This document shows positions 1-11,138 of a DNA stretch of 64,000 nucleotides, one piece after another. The DNA is from Melieria omissa (lineage: Eukaryota; Arthropoda; Insecta; Diptera; Ulidiidae): assembly GCA_963971225.1 (NCBI GenBank), contig OZ020267.1, positions 30,891,798 through 30,955,797 on the forward strand. Direction: 5' to 3'. Under the pieces are notes generated by a model. That model did no database searches. It was not told the DNA's origin and saw nothing but the letters and a program-made list of their open reading frames with translations. The translations under genes were made by a program, and so were the position numbers. Position 1 is the stretch's first letter, and every line of letters starts with the position of its first letter.

Positions 1-286
1 CATAGTTGTGAAATTATCTGCAAGCCATAACCTCAAACACCCGCAACACCTCCTCAACATCCCAAACATCAAACAATCAAAGTTTTTTAGCTCTAATCTA
101 TGACCCTGAATAACCTTAATTACTTTGGTGGCTTAATTGATTCATAACGGTGAAGAAGCTGGTGAGCGATGAAGCATCATTAGAACAAAAATTCGATTCA
201 AACACGAACGTACTCAAGAGTCTCAATATATATAAATTGTAGTTTTAACATTTTCAATAAATTTTAGAACTCTGATGAAAAAACTA
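1..286. other. AT-rich flank, no gene seen
   Basis: This is non-coding sequence upstream of the first mariner. No reading frame, hairpin or repeat unit is recognisable. It supplies the TA dinucleotide (285-286) next to the mariner terminus. Confidence 0.5.
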
Positions 287-1489
287 TTGGATGAGTGCAT
301 AAGTTCGTGTCCGATTTTATTAGGTGGCGTTTCAATTGTTCACGGTTGGTACTCATGACTGAAATATATATTTGTTGATTTTGATTTCTTTGAGTTTGCT
401 TGTTGGAAAAGCGCATTGAAAATGGATAACGAAAACGAACATTGCCGTCATATTATGTTATACGAGTTTCGGAAAGGAAAAACTGTTGGCGCTGCAACGA
501 AAGCTATTCAAGCAGTTTATTTGGACCGTGCACCAGCGCTTCGCGCAGTGCAGAAATGGTTTGCTAAATTTCGAGTTGGTGATTTTAACCTCAAAGACCA
601 ACCTCGCGCTGGACGGCCTTCCGACCTTGACGACGACGTTATTCGCACTCTTGTCAAGAGAACTGAACGTCAACAAATCAACTGCATTTCGTCATTTAAA
701 AAAGGTTGGGTACACTTTGAAGCTCGATACTTGGGTGCCGCATCAGTTGAGTGAAAAAAAGAAATCGGACCGTGTAACAACAGCCATTTCTTTGCTTCGA
801 CGTATCAAAACTGATCCTTTTCTGGATCGGTTTGTGAAAGGTGACGAGAAATGGATTATGTACAACAGTGTCCAACGAAAACAAACATGGAAACAGGCAC
901 ACGAGAAGGCGGAACCGGTCTCCAAAGGTGGATTGCATCCGATGAAGGTGTTGCTGTGTGTTTGGTGGGATATCCGAGGATTGATATATTTTGTGCTCTT
1001 GCCCGTTGGCGAAACGATTATCGCGAATAAGTATTGTCAGCAATTGGCCCAATTAAAGAAAGCAATTGAAGAAAAACGTCCGATTTTGGCCAATCGCAAA
1101 GGAGTCCTCTTCCACCACGACAACGCCAGAACACATGTTGCAAAACCAACTCTGTCCAAACTGAAGCAGATGAACTGGGAAATCATGTCGCATCCTCCAT
1201 ATTCACCAGACATCGCGCCTTCTGATTACCACTTATTCCGATCATTGCAGAACAATTTGAATGGAAAAAGATTTAAAACCGTGGACGACGTTAAAAACCA
1301 CCTTGTCCTCTTTTCTAACGAAAAAACGCGTGATTTTTATGAATCCGGCATTCGTAAGTTGGTTGATCGTTGGGAGTGGATTGCCGAATATGATGGCGAA
1401 TACATAATTGATTAATAAAGATTTTGTTTTGAAAAATTTCAATTTGAGTTTTGACTTAAAATCGGGCACGAACTTATACACTCATCCAA
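287..1489 (+). mobile_element. Complete mariner element with both ends, TA target duplication
   Basis: The ends are matching inverted repeats of about 32 bp. The left begins TTGGATGAGTGCATAAG and the right, read in reverse, begins TTGGATGAGTGTATAAG. TA dinucleotides at 285-286 and 1490-1491 are the expected mariner target-site duplication. The element is 1203 bp, within the 1.2-1.3 kb usual for mariners. It encloses one transposase reading frame on the same strand, which is frameshifted. The two ends differ at only a few bases, so the insertion is not very old, but it cannot make its own transposase. Confidence 0.93.
422..1415 (+). pseudogene. mariner transposase (DD34D), broken by a small internal deletion
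   Basis: This encoded a cut-and-paste transposase similar to irritans-type mariners. It starts at the ATG at 422 (MDNENEH), which matches the family N-terminus. The N-terminal HTH half is read in one frame up to RTLV near 655, and the rest continues in another frame from RELNVNK. Family alignment implies about a dozen codons were lost there, shifting the frame. The catalytic half is otherwise intact: GDEKW (first Asp), HHDNARTH (second Asp) and SPDIAPSDY (third Asp, 34 residues after the second). The WVPHQL linker motif is also present. The remaining length is 331 codons against roughly 345 in the family. Only the single lesion is seen, so it is a recent pseudogene. Confidence 0.9.
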
Positions 1490-1654
1490 TATAAGTTACC
1501 TCATCTGTCATTACCCGGCTCTCTCTACACGAAGGTGGAAATCCTTAGGTTCTCTTTTCTTGGACGATCACATTTTCTTTGCGGTATCACAATGGGCCCT
1601 TTTTGCGGCCTAAGTGTGTCTTTCGACAAGTCGTGTGCCCAGGCAGCCACTTTA

Positions 1655-2047
1655 CCCCTTTCGCTATTTTGTTGCCATATGGCAACATGCTACTTTGTGG
1701 GCGCCTGAAACCTCTATGGTTTCAAGAATACATTTTTTGTTGGTCCTTAGAATAGTTTGAAGTTTTAGAAAAAATACGAAATTAATAAACTGAATATTTA
1801 AGTTTCAACAAGAAAAGTATACACGTTTTTTAATGGTATACCTTGACATAGTAAAGAAAGAAGAAGCAGAAAAAACTAGATAACTTTTTATTTTGACGTT
1901 TTTTATCAAATTAGATACGTTTTTATTTTAATTTTGGCTGAAGTTCATGAAGAAATATTCAAATTTTCGTTTTGCGTAAAAAGTTAAAGCCTAAAACGTA
2001 AAATTTAAAACTTTAACTTTCCCCAGTAAAAATCTGTACCGAAAGGG
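1655..2047. mobile_element. TTAA-flanked non-autonomous element, family A (copy 1)
   Basis: The ends are CCCTTTCGCTA-like and read the same from both sides. The right end is GAAAGGG followed by TTAA (2048-2051), and the left is preceded by a mutated TTTA. An internal short palindrome, TTGCCATATGGCAA, lies just inside the left end. It has no coding capacity. TTAA target sites with CCC...GGG termini are the hallmark of piggyBac-type elements, so this is probably a piggyBac-dependent MITE. A second copy flanks the nested elements at 15228-17670 and a fragment lies at 11940-12130. Confidence 0.75.
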
Positions 2048-2099
2048 TTAACCTAACCTAATCTAAATTAACCTAAAACTAAATTTTAATTAATTTTAA

Positions 2100-2288
2100 T
2101 TACATATTATTAAATAAAATAATATACTCGCCTCCTGCTTTAAAACTACCCACACTATAGTTCTCCAAATATTTTTTCAAATTCTCTACACTGCGTTCAA
2201 TAGTCACACAGCCACACACTTCTTTCTGACTCATCACAATGCAGATTAGCGTCAAAGAACCAAACAAAGCAGAAAAGATAGTCGCCAT
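2100..2288 (-). CDS. Possible first exon of a small secreted protein
   Basis: The 62-codon frame starts MATIFSALFGSLTLICIV, a good signal peptide (short N-region, hydrophobic core). It is followed by a polar segment, SQKEVCGCVTIERSVENLKKY, that looks like mature protein rather than random sequence. A possible splice donor (GCGA/GTATAT) lies after ...FKAGGE near 2129, so the true protein may continue in an exon not identified here. I do not recognise the family. An alternative is a chance open frame, and codon evidence alone cannot decide. Confidence 0.35.
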   Translation of the reverse strand: MATIFSALFGSLTLICIVMSQKEVCGCVTIERSVENLKKYLENYSVGSFKAGGEYIILFNNM

Positions 2289-2950
2289 CCACGGACATTA
2301 TGTGCGAGTTGCGAACGCATGTTGGCGACACGTGAGCCCACAACTGGCTACACTGGCGTGCGATGGTCCCATCACTGTCGTTGTGATTAGTGGGTATTCA
2401 GTGTGCAGAGAGCAGACAGCACCCAACGAATTGATTCTATTAATGACATTTGTGAGAAAGCATTTGCCTCACCCATACATTTACATATATAAACAATATT
2501 ACGCCATATCAATGCTCCCATAAAATGTTATTAAATATAAATACGCTTCAAGATAATTCAATTAATTTAATAGACATCATTTTGCATTCTAAATTTTCGT
2601 ACCCAGTTGATGACACAAACTACTTAAACAATATATTGGGTTTATTTATCTTTCAATAAATTCTTAAGATCGAACATTTCATGTTCTTAACAATTGAATT
2701 ATTAAAAAAAAATAACTAACTGATAAAAAATCACATCACTATCAGCAATTGATAATTTGGGTCTCTTCAAGTTCAAGTTTACGCACATTGTGCTTTGGCA
2801 AAACGAGATAAGATAAGATCTTCAATGAATTGGCACAGACTTTTTGTCTGCTTTTATTTTATATTTATTTGAGAGAAGGGTCGTTGATCGTCCGCAATGT
2901 GTATTTTGAGAAAACTAGTTATGGAGTTTTATTTGTTGTTTGTGAGTTGA
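2289..2950. other. Intergenic, possible promoter side of the small secreted ORF
   Basis: This stretch is AT-rich with a TATATA motif near 2485 (seen from either strand). An open frame on the plus strand here is antisense to the better-looking signal-peptide frame and has no recognisable domain. Nothing else is supported. Confidence 0.3.
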
Positions 2951-2964
2951 GCTATCAAATTGTT

Positions 2965-3360
2965 AATGATTTAAGATATGAAGAAGTCAATTGTAAAATA
3001 AATCTATGATCTGAATAAGAAAAACAAGAATAGAATAAAAGTTCTTCAAAAGAAATGTGAAAAGATTTTCTTGTGATATATTGAACGAATTGATTTTGAA
3101 GTATTAACTGATTAGATTAACTGATTCTAAGCAAAAAATGATGATTGAATGAATGATTTACGATATGAAGAATCCGATTGTAAAACAAATCTATGATCTC
3201 TCTGAATAAGAAAAAAATGAATAAAAGTAAAAGTTCTTTAAGGAAAATGTTAAAAGATTTTCTTATTTTCTTTTCTTGTTAAAAGATTTTCTTGATATAT
3301 TGCACAAATTAAATTGAAGTATCAACTGATTAGATCATTTCTAAGCAAAAAAGAAATGAA
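2965..3360. repeat. Direct duplication of a ~190-bp AT-rich unit
   Basis: A segment beginning GATTTAAGATATGAAGAA near 2969 recurs beginning GATTTACGATATGAAGAA near 3157. The same order of landmarks (ATCTATGATCT, AAAAGTTCTT, AAAGATTTTCTTG, ACTGATTAGAT, TCTAAGCAAAAAA) appears in both, with small insertions. It is non-coding. Confidence 0.75.
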
Positions 3361-3479
3361 AGTATAAAAATAAATGGCCAGTTTATATTTAACAAAAGGG
3401 GCACATACCAATGTACTTGGTAACATATTTTGTTTAATTTAGCAAATGAAAAATATGTGTATGGCAACAGAGAGTAAGT

Positions 3480-3830
3480 GAGCTAAGGAAAATTTATGAC
3501 AAAGACTGCCTATCGAAGGCCGCACAATCAACCAACAGTGGGGTTGGCCTTGTCTTGAACTTGAACTACTTGAAGTAGATGCGAGCTATTTGAACTCAAG
3601 CAGCCTTCGCTTTACAAAAGCGACAAACCAGAGTCTTTGGGAAACTGAATGTCGGGGAATGTCTATTCAAGTAGCTGCAGGCTACTGGAACGAACTGATC
3701 GGCTAAAAAGGATCCAAAATTCCTTGGGAAACTTGATGCCAAGGGCTGACTTTTCAAGACCGTAGAATCAGGCCACGTTGAAGTTGAATCGATCTACTAC
3801 AAGTAGTTTCGAACCCGGGCACTTATTAAA
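3480..3830. repeat. Minisatellite-type repeat block shared with 41-42.5 kb
   Basis: The block contains about two diverged units built from TTTGGGAAACT, GCTTTACAAAAGCG, GAGCTATTTGAACTCAAG and AACAGTGGGGTTGGCC. The same landmarks recur many times at 41080-42510. This looks like a small outpost of a dispersed tandem-repeat family. No coding function is implied. Confidence 0.75.
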
Positions 3831-3959
3831 CAATTAAAGAGACAATAGCTAGAATACAATGGACAGAATCTACGTGCTTGTGTCGATAGATAATCCCAAC
3901 AATTATATATAAGAGGTGAACCAGAAAAAATTTAGAATTTTCACGCATCACGCTGGTAT

Positions 3960-5093
3960 TTGGGAGTGAAAGTATCTATAAATATTGCAGTTTCTTGCTA
4001 TATTACTCAATTGCATCTTGGATCTACTTTAGTCAACATTTCCAGCCCGCAAAAGCGCTGCCGCAAATTACTACTGGACATTTACTTGACTGATAAGACG
4101 AAGTCTAGACTAAGCATTGCAAGGGAAAGCAAAGCGAGCGTAGCGATGGTTTATAATGTTATAATTTATATATTATATATTATTATTATAATTTTTTTTT
4201 ATAACTTATAAACAACTACAACGTGCGGAAACTCCATCTACAGAGCCGAAGAATCAGGCAGAAAAAAGGGTCCAAGTAACCCAGAAGTGCTGAAGAGGCT
4301 TGTTAGCACATATCGGAATAAAGCCACGAGGGCGACTTGCGATGTTGCAGCTGCATCAGACACATCGCAATCAACTGAGATGCTATATAAGCGAAGTCAA
4401 GGGTTAAGGACCTACGAACAGCAGAAAGTGCCTGGCCGATCGAAAGCAAAAGAAACAATAGGGAAGACGCCGGCTCGAAAACTGTATGACGATTACGTAA
4501 CCAAGTTCGATTGCGGGATTCTCGATGATGAAACCTACTCTTAGGTGGACTTCAAGCAGTTGCCTGGGAATGCCTATTTCACTCAAAACAATAAGAATGG
4601 AACACAAAAAAAGTACTCCGAAGTGAAATATACCAAATTTCCAAAACGCTTCATGGATTGGCAAACTATTTGCACCTGTGGTCTACGGAGCAAGGCGTTC
4701 ATTACGACAGGAACAATAAACTCTAGAATTTATATAAAAGAATGTATGCAAAAACGCCTTCTACCATTTATTGAATAGTACAAAGGAACAGTTTTGTTTT
4801 TGCCAGACCTAGCGACAAGTCAGTACTCCATTTCAACTATGGAATGGTATGAAGAAAATTGTGTCACGGTGGTCCCAAAAGAGGCAAATCGTCCCAACTG
4901 CCTGGAACTTCGGCCTATTGAAAGATATTGGGCTGTAATGAAGCAAAGTCTAAGAAAAACAAAGAAAGTTTGCAAAAATGATGTACAGTTCCGAAATCGA
5001 TGGAAGCAAGCCTATGCAACAGTCACCGAAAGTACTGTCCAGTCTCTAACTAAGACCGCTAAGAAAAATATAAAAAAATGTTGCAACCACTAA
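3960..5093 (+). pseudogene. ITmD37E-type transposase, three premature stops
   Basis: All coding pieces are in one frame, so decay is by stops and not by frameshift. Stops fall after the AT-rich tract (about 4209), at 4542-4544 (right after LDDETYS) and at 4776-4778 (after PFIE). Catalytic residues are still readable: the first Asp in LDDETY, the second in FLPDLATSQY, and a Glu in LRPIERYWAVMKQ. Between the second Asp and the Glu are 37 residues. The motif VVPKEANRPNC is typical of this clade. The start used is only the limit of the open frame, and the original ATG is not certain. It is certainly non-functional. Confidence 0.85.
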
Positions 5094-5131
5094 TTATATT
5101 TCATGAAATTTTTTTGTAAATTCGAGTTTAA

Positions 5132-5384
5132 CCCTTATTCTCATACCCAAACTTACTAACGTCGTTTGGCACCCGGGGTACCCGGGTACCCATTTCATGA
5201 AATTTTTAAGTTTTCAATATTTTGTTAATTAAAAAGTGTTTATAAAATTTTGATATGATTTGTTCGCTTTTCACCTAAATAACGAGGATCCGGAAGGTAA
5301 AAAAAAAATTTTCATTATTTGTCAGTTTTTTTCACGAAAATACATCGCAGTGGGCACCCGGGTACCCGGGTATGAGAATAAGGG
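5132..5384. mobile_element. 253-bp TTAA element nested in the ITmD37E element
   Basis: The ends are CCCTTATTCTCATACCC and its reverse complement, flanked by TTAA at 5128-5131 and 5385-5388. Next to each end lie GGTACCCGGGTACCC-type palindromic blocks. It has no coding frame. The layout is that of a piggyBac-type MITE, and its position proves it inserted after the host element. Confidence 0.88.
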
Positions 5385-5487
5385 TTAAGAAATGTATAAT
5401 AAACTGCAGTTTATTTTAGTAAAATCAGACTATTACTTTTTTTTTAATTTATCCTTAAAAATTCTAAATTTTTTCTGGTTCACCTCT

Positions 5488-6094
5488 TAAGTACTTACTC
5501 CTAAGATATCAGAGTGTCTGTAGTGGAAACAATGGCTGGAAAACCTCCAGGAGAAAGTGCTGAAAGGCTGCCTTCGGAGACGGTAAATGAGAAGCCTTAA
5601 GGTGTAAAACAATAAGAAGACTTTTTGCCTCTTACAATTTTTTGTATATTTAAACATATGAACCAATTTGAACTTGATATAGTGTTGAGAACAAATTTCT
5701 TTTATTATGATGTCTATTGTTAGTGCTCTGATGATAGACGCAGTGGTTCGTTGTGTTGAGAACTTTGTTTATGAAATTATTGCTTCGAAAGTATCCCTAA
5801 CACATTCGTTGTTTTTATGTTGAATGTTTTCTCAACCATACAAATTTTTTGTGCGCAGTTTAGTTATAGCTTTTCTATATATAATATACAGAGCATGACT
5901 GATATTATACCAATCAATCTTAATTGCTGGCCATTAAAAATGTCACTTCGAATGTTTGTTTACAAACATTTCAATATGGCACCGTGCTCATAAAATATTC
6001 ATGCATACTTTATATGGAAAGATTATGAAAGATTAAAGAATGCTTGTTTACATAATTTACTCACATATAAAATACATATTATGTAATATTTTAA
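5488..6094. other. AT-rich intergenic, nothing recognised
   Basis: No reading frame or repeat could be supported here. The stretch ends in the TTAA (6091-6094) bordering the next element. Confidence 0.4.
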
Positions 6095-6511
6095 CCCTTC
6101 GTTGCCTGATTTAATTTCCCTTAAGAAACCTAATTTTTATCAAATTATTCTTGTTGCTTGTTAAGTTTTAATGGTAACAATGAAATTTTGTTGAGTTCCT
6201 TTATCAAAAATTAGACATAGAACGCTACCGCCACAAGAAACATCGGTTTTATCAGTATATTTCAGTGTTGGCTACCACGGGGACTCGAACCTAGGTCGGT
6301 CGGCACTGTAAACTCGTAATTCAACGCACAACTAGTTGAGAGACGGTGATCGCCATCGATAAACAAAATTATTACACAAAATCGAAACTCTTGTTGTTTT
6401 TTCGAATCTTTTGCACATACTTTCAATGCTATTTGCATAACTCCGTTAGTAATCAAATGTATTAACATAAAATGCAAAAATGAAGAATAAACAATGCCAT
6501 GAAACAAAGGG
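6095..6511. mobile_element. TTAA-flanked element carrying a tRNA-like box
   Basis: TTAA at 6091-6094 is followed by CCCTTCGTTGCCTG, and the right end CATGAAACAAAGGG is followed by TTAA at 6512-6515. Terminal similarity is limited to roughly the outer 10 bases. Inside, on the minus strand near 6275-6290, is a perfect pol III B-box (GGTTCGAGTCC) with an A-box-like run upstream, suggesting captured tRNA-derived sequence. It has no coding capacity. Confidence 0.6.
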
Positions 6512-6515
6512 TTAA

Positions 6516-7640
6516 TATATCTTGAACTTAAAGAGAAAAATGTATAGGTACTGTTTTATTCTTAAGCATTTTTTGTATAAAAAATCCAACTATATATTTA
6601 TGTAAATTTATATTTTTTATGTTGTCCATCGCTCAAAGTCCAATACATTACATTGAGCTCGATCTATTCGTATCTATTTTAAAATAGTTGAAGTACTGCC
6701 AAGAGAAAATGCGAACTAGAAAAATCTAGTACTTTCCATGTCATCAGAATATTTGACCTCTAATTCTACGTTCAGACCAATTTTTGCTTGTCTGATACGC
6801 AAAGTTGATGCTTTTGTTTTGATTAATAAATCAACTTGTATATTGTTTACTAAACACAAACTAAAACAAACACACATCTATACTATTTCAACTAAGAATA
6901 CAAAACAAATCGGCGCCGTGATTTACCGGACGCTACTTCCAATGTTTGAAGCATATTTAATGTTTTGGTTTTTTTAAATTAATTTTTTGTTTTGATTTTG
7001 TACATGTGTACAACTGCTTTTGAAAACCAAACTATGCCACTTTTGCGAAAAACCGTCAAACAGCACACAAACGCAAAGTTGAAGCCTTGAAGCACAGTAA
7101 ATGGTTTTCAGAATACATATTTTTTCCATTTTTCATTTTGTTATTATTTCTATGTTTGTGTGCTGGTATCGTTTACCGTTTCCATTATTCAATACTATAA
7201 TTATCATTATATTTTCAACCAGTTTAAATGTCTTTATTGCGAAACCGCAAACTCGTATTGCAAAATCGTCTGAATAGTGCAAAAGCTTTAGCGCCAAATG
7301 CAGCTTTGCCGGCTTCGACTTCATATGTATGGCAGTTGGTTTAAGAATGAATATTTATGAACGGCAGGTGGAAGTAAAACGGTAAGAAAGCAAAAGAATA
7401 ATAGTTATAAAAAAATACAAAATTTGACGGCCATATATATTGAAACACAAAGTGCAATAATAGAAACTTAAGGAATGGCAAATTGATGTGGAGAATAGGA
7501 ATAATGTATAAGAAAACAAGCTTTAATAGCAGCGGCTTGAGGTATACAAAAAGTGTTTTCTTTTATAGAGGAAATAATAGATACAAAAAGTGTTTTCTTT
7601 TATAGAGAAAATAATAGATAAATGTACAAAATACACAAAT
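6516..7640. other. AT-rich intergenic with a 43-bp direct duplication
   Basis: Between about 7541 and 7620 a unit containing ATACAAAAAGTGTTTTCTTT is present twice in tandem. Open frames here have no recognisable domain. Nothing else is supported. Confidence 0.45.
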
Positions 7641-7649
7641 TTATTCAAC

Positions 7650-9645
7650 TTATTCAATTATAATTGACACTGAAATGTTGTGAAACGAAAATAATTTTCG
7701 TTTAATTTTTTTTCTAATTCAACGCAAAGTCAAATTTCTTAACACTTAACTTATAAAACAGACCCAAATAGACTCAGAATATATTAATTATTTATAGAAA
7801 AAATTTTTAATTAGTAAAATTTACCATCGATCAAAAGAGTCAGTGAAGTGTTAGCTAAAAAATATTTTGAATGAATTTTTAATCCAAAGAAAAAAATTAT
7901 TAATTATTTAAATTTATCATTGATCAAAAGAGTCAGTGAAGTATTAGCTTGAAAAATATTTTCAATTAATATTTTCCAGAAAAAATTTTCCACTTATAAT
8001 GAGCATTGAACTGTTATCAAAAGCAAAGCTATTTTTTTTTAATTTTTCCTAATCCAACTCAATTTAAAGTTCTTAAAACTTAACTAATAAAAAAAGTATC
8101 ATTAATCAAAAAAGTCAGTGAAGTATTGGATAAACAATATTTGAAATTGAAATATATTGAAAAGTATTCTGAAATATTTAAGTAAAATCAATGAAATATT
8201 CGAAGAAAGGCATTGCAAAAGTAAATGACTTGAAAGAGTTGTATGGAATTCAAAATTTTTCAGAAAAATCCACTTGTAACACCGTGCAACAAAAATGAAA
8301 AAATTTTTTCACACTGGAAAAAATCCATATGGGCGTGAAACTAGAGACCAACCATAGTAATACTGCGTACTCACTTTTTCATTTCTACATCCTTTGTCCT
8401 TTTAAAAGGACATCAAAATTTTGAAGGGGATAAAAAATAAAAAAAATATAAAAAATACTTAACCAAGCTAGAATATGGCGATATGTATATCAAATGAAAG
8501 AGGAAAAGCTCAAGAATTTAAATAAAATTGATTTGTTATCTATTTGTATAAAAAGGACATGAAAACGGTCCTTTGAAAATTGTAATCCTTTATATCCTTG
8601 AAAATTTATAATGAATTTTCCTGAAAAGTAAGTATGTTAGAACCCAAAATCTCCTTGATCATGTTTCAAAATTTTATTACTCTAACTTTATTGGTTCGAA
8701 AATTATTAACAAAAAAAGGCAGAAGCTTCAAGTCTAATGAAGTACAAAATTTCTAATTTATTTGCGTATCAGTATTTTAAATAATAAAAAAGATACAAAA
8801 TAAAAGAAGCGAGAATAATGAAATTTTGACACGTGATCAAGGAGATTTTGGGTTTAAACATACTTACTTTTCAAGAAAATTCGTTATAAATTTTCAAGGA
8901 TATAAAGGATTAAAATTTTCAAAGGACCTTTTTCATGTCCTTTTTATACAAATAGATAAAAGATAAATTTTATTTAAATTCTTGAGCTTTTTCTCTTTCA
9001 TTTGATATACATATCGCCATATTTTAGCGAGGTTAAGTATTTTTTATATTTTTTTTATTTTGTATTCCCTTCAAAATTTTGAAGTCCTTTTAAAAGGACA
9101 AAGGATGTAGAAATGAAAAACTGAGTACGCAGTACTACTATGTTTGGTTTCTAGTTTCACGCCCATATGGATTTTTTTGCAGTGTGAAAAAATTTTTTCA
9201 TTTTTGTCGCACGGTGTAATCAACACTGAACTGTTATCAAAAACAAACCATTTTTCCTGTAATTTTTCTTAATCCAATTCAATTTTAAGTTTATAAAACA
9301 TAATTAATAACAAAGACTCAAATAGATTCAAAATAAATTAATTATTTAAGGACACAAAATAATCATTGATCAACAACAAACAAAACAATTTTAAATTAAA
9401 ATATATTGGAAAATATTCAAAAATATTCAACTAAGAAAAATATAATAAATATTCGAAGAGAGACATTCCAAAAGTAAACGACTTCAAAGAGTCCACAAAA
9501 ATCCACTTGTAATCAACACTGAACTATTATCCAAAGCAAATCGATTTTCCTGTAATTGTTCCCAATCCAACTTGATTCAAAGTTTTTAAAACTTCACTTA
9601 TCAAACTCACTCATTTACAAATCAAACCCATATAAAAGAATTAAT
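7650..9645. repeat. Tandem array, ~290-bp unit, about four copies
   Basis: The landmark ACACTGAACTGTTATCAAA and variants recur near 7665, 7998, 9222 and 9513. Each is followed by a run of Ts, TCCAATTCAA, CTTAACTAATAAA, a CATTGATCAA motif and AATATTCGAAGA. Removing the foldback at 8280-9216 leaves spacings of about 333, 284 and 291 bp. The array is AT-rich and non-coding. Confidence 0.8.
8280..9216. mobile_element. Foldback element with ~0.4-kb inverted arms, TAA duplication
   Basis: The left arm (8280 to ~8690) is the near-perfect reverse complement of the right arm (~8810-9216), around a loop of about 120 bp. The outermost bases are CACCGTGC. TAA flanks both sides (8277-8279 and 9217-9219). 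The next array unit at about 9500-9520 keeps the uninterrupted site CCACTTGTAATCAACACTG, which shows exactly what was there before insertion. There is no coding frame, so mobility would depend on an enzyme supplied elsewhere. Confidence 0.88.
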
Positions 9646-11134
9646 TCAACGTTTTACGATTCCAATTAAACTTTTGTGTCTGGAAACAACAACAAAATGG
9701 GTTATTCTAGAAAAAACGCCTGTATGAATGTCTGCCAGCAGGATTAACAGCCATAATAACCTTCAGAATTTATAGCACAAATACTAGTATAGCAAGACAA
9801 ACAATAATGTTGTTGTTGTTGTATTTTTTATTGTTCTTTTGTCATATTGTCACATGTCCAACCATAAGCAAAACAAGTTGTGCCTTCAGTGCAATAGAAG
9901 CCTAAATGTCTACGCGTTGGGGAATAATTATTGACAATTTATGTTCGGCTTGCAGGCACTGACAGCTCCTTGGACAATCGAATTGCTGAAGAAATTTATT
10001 ACACGGTAATCGAAAGGGGGCGACACTTTGGGCGACGGTACATGATTGTGTGTGTTTATGTTGTTGAAATGTGAAAATAATTGATTTCATATAAGTAAGT
10101 AGTGAACAAGAGTGAAAACTTATCACCAAAACCTTGTTTTGTGGATTGGAACTTTTATCTGTTTGAACTCCGGATAGATGGGAAGTTTGTGCGTGATAAC
10201 TTTGGAAACGACTCAGTGTCTCTTATGGCGAAATTAATTATCGCAGGAAAGCATTTTAAGGCAATTGAGGCAATAAAGGAAAATTCGCAGAAGAAACTGA
10301 AGGCGATGCCAAAATGCATATGAAAAGTACTTTTAAGCTTGAAGGAAGCATTGAAATATGTGTAGACTTTGAAATAGGAAAAGTAATTTTAATAACTAAT
10401 TAAATAGTTTTGAATAATTGAATTGAACAGTTTTTAAAGTTTTCGGGTATTTTTTGATCAGAAGCCAAGTGTTAGGAAAATTATGTGCGAGCCTCTTACA
10501 GGAACACTTTCAGCATAGGAAAAGTATAAGGAAGCCTATTTCATAACTCAAGGGGAACGACTAGGAAACGAACACTTTCTTTGTATGTGTGTATGTATGT
10601 ATAAATAAATGTGTGAAAGACCTTTCCAATGTTAGGTAGTTCTATGTTGGCTTTGTGGATCTCAAAAATCTTCTAATATTGATAAGTTTCATTCTATCCG
10701 AAATCATTTTTTATCCCCTTCTGCACCATTTATTTTGCATGTGTATGGTCTGGTTCAAGTTCAAGTCATCGTTTGATAAGAACAACGAGAACGGGCATAC
10801 AAAACAAAGGCACCTGACGCAAATTCACACGACCGTCCAAAGTCCGATAATGATTTGTTTTGGCTGTTTAATACGTAAAATAATTCCCGAGAGAATTGTT
10901 TGAAACAGAGCACAACCAACTTGCTCACAGCACATAATTCATTATATGAGACATCAACTTAAGAGCTTTAAGCATTTTTTTAATCAAATCTGCATCATTT
11001 CCATAGCAATGTGCTTGACACAAGCAGTTGCAATAGTAGGGTGGAGGAAAGAATCAATTTTCATCCCTAGTAAATATGTACACATATAATACATATGTAT
11101 AAAAGTACATATGTGCAAGCATTGATGTAATGAA
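9646..11134. other. Intergenic, no supported gene
   Basis: Several short frames occur (for example 10102-10323 plus and 10655-10903 plus), but none shows a domain, splice context or repeat homology. The sequence is AT-rich with a GTTGTTGTTG run near 9810. Confidence 0.4.
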
Positions 11135-11138
11135 TTAA

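Larger units (their letters stand above)
3912..5487 (+). mobile_element. Tc1/mariner-superfamily element, ITmD37E type, with both ends
   Basis: Perfect 30-bp inverted repeats, starting AGAGGTGAACCAGAAAAAAT, lie at 3912-3941 and 5458-5487. Both sides carry TA (3910-3911 and 5488-5489). Inside is a decayed transposase in a single frame with a D37E spacing, which defines the ITmD37E group described from mosquitoes. A separate TTAA-flanked element has inserted into its 3' non-coding part (5132-5384), and an AT-repeat expansion interrupts the coding region near 4150-4205. Confidence 0.9.

Noticed and set aside
5160..5370. GGTACCCGGG palindromes as cloning-site contamination
   Set aside because: They sit symmetrically inside a TTAA-flanked inverted-repeat element, so they belong to the element and not to a vector.
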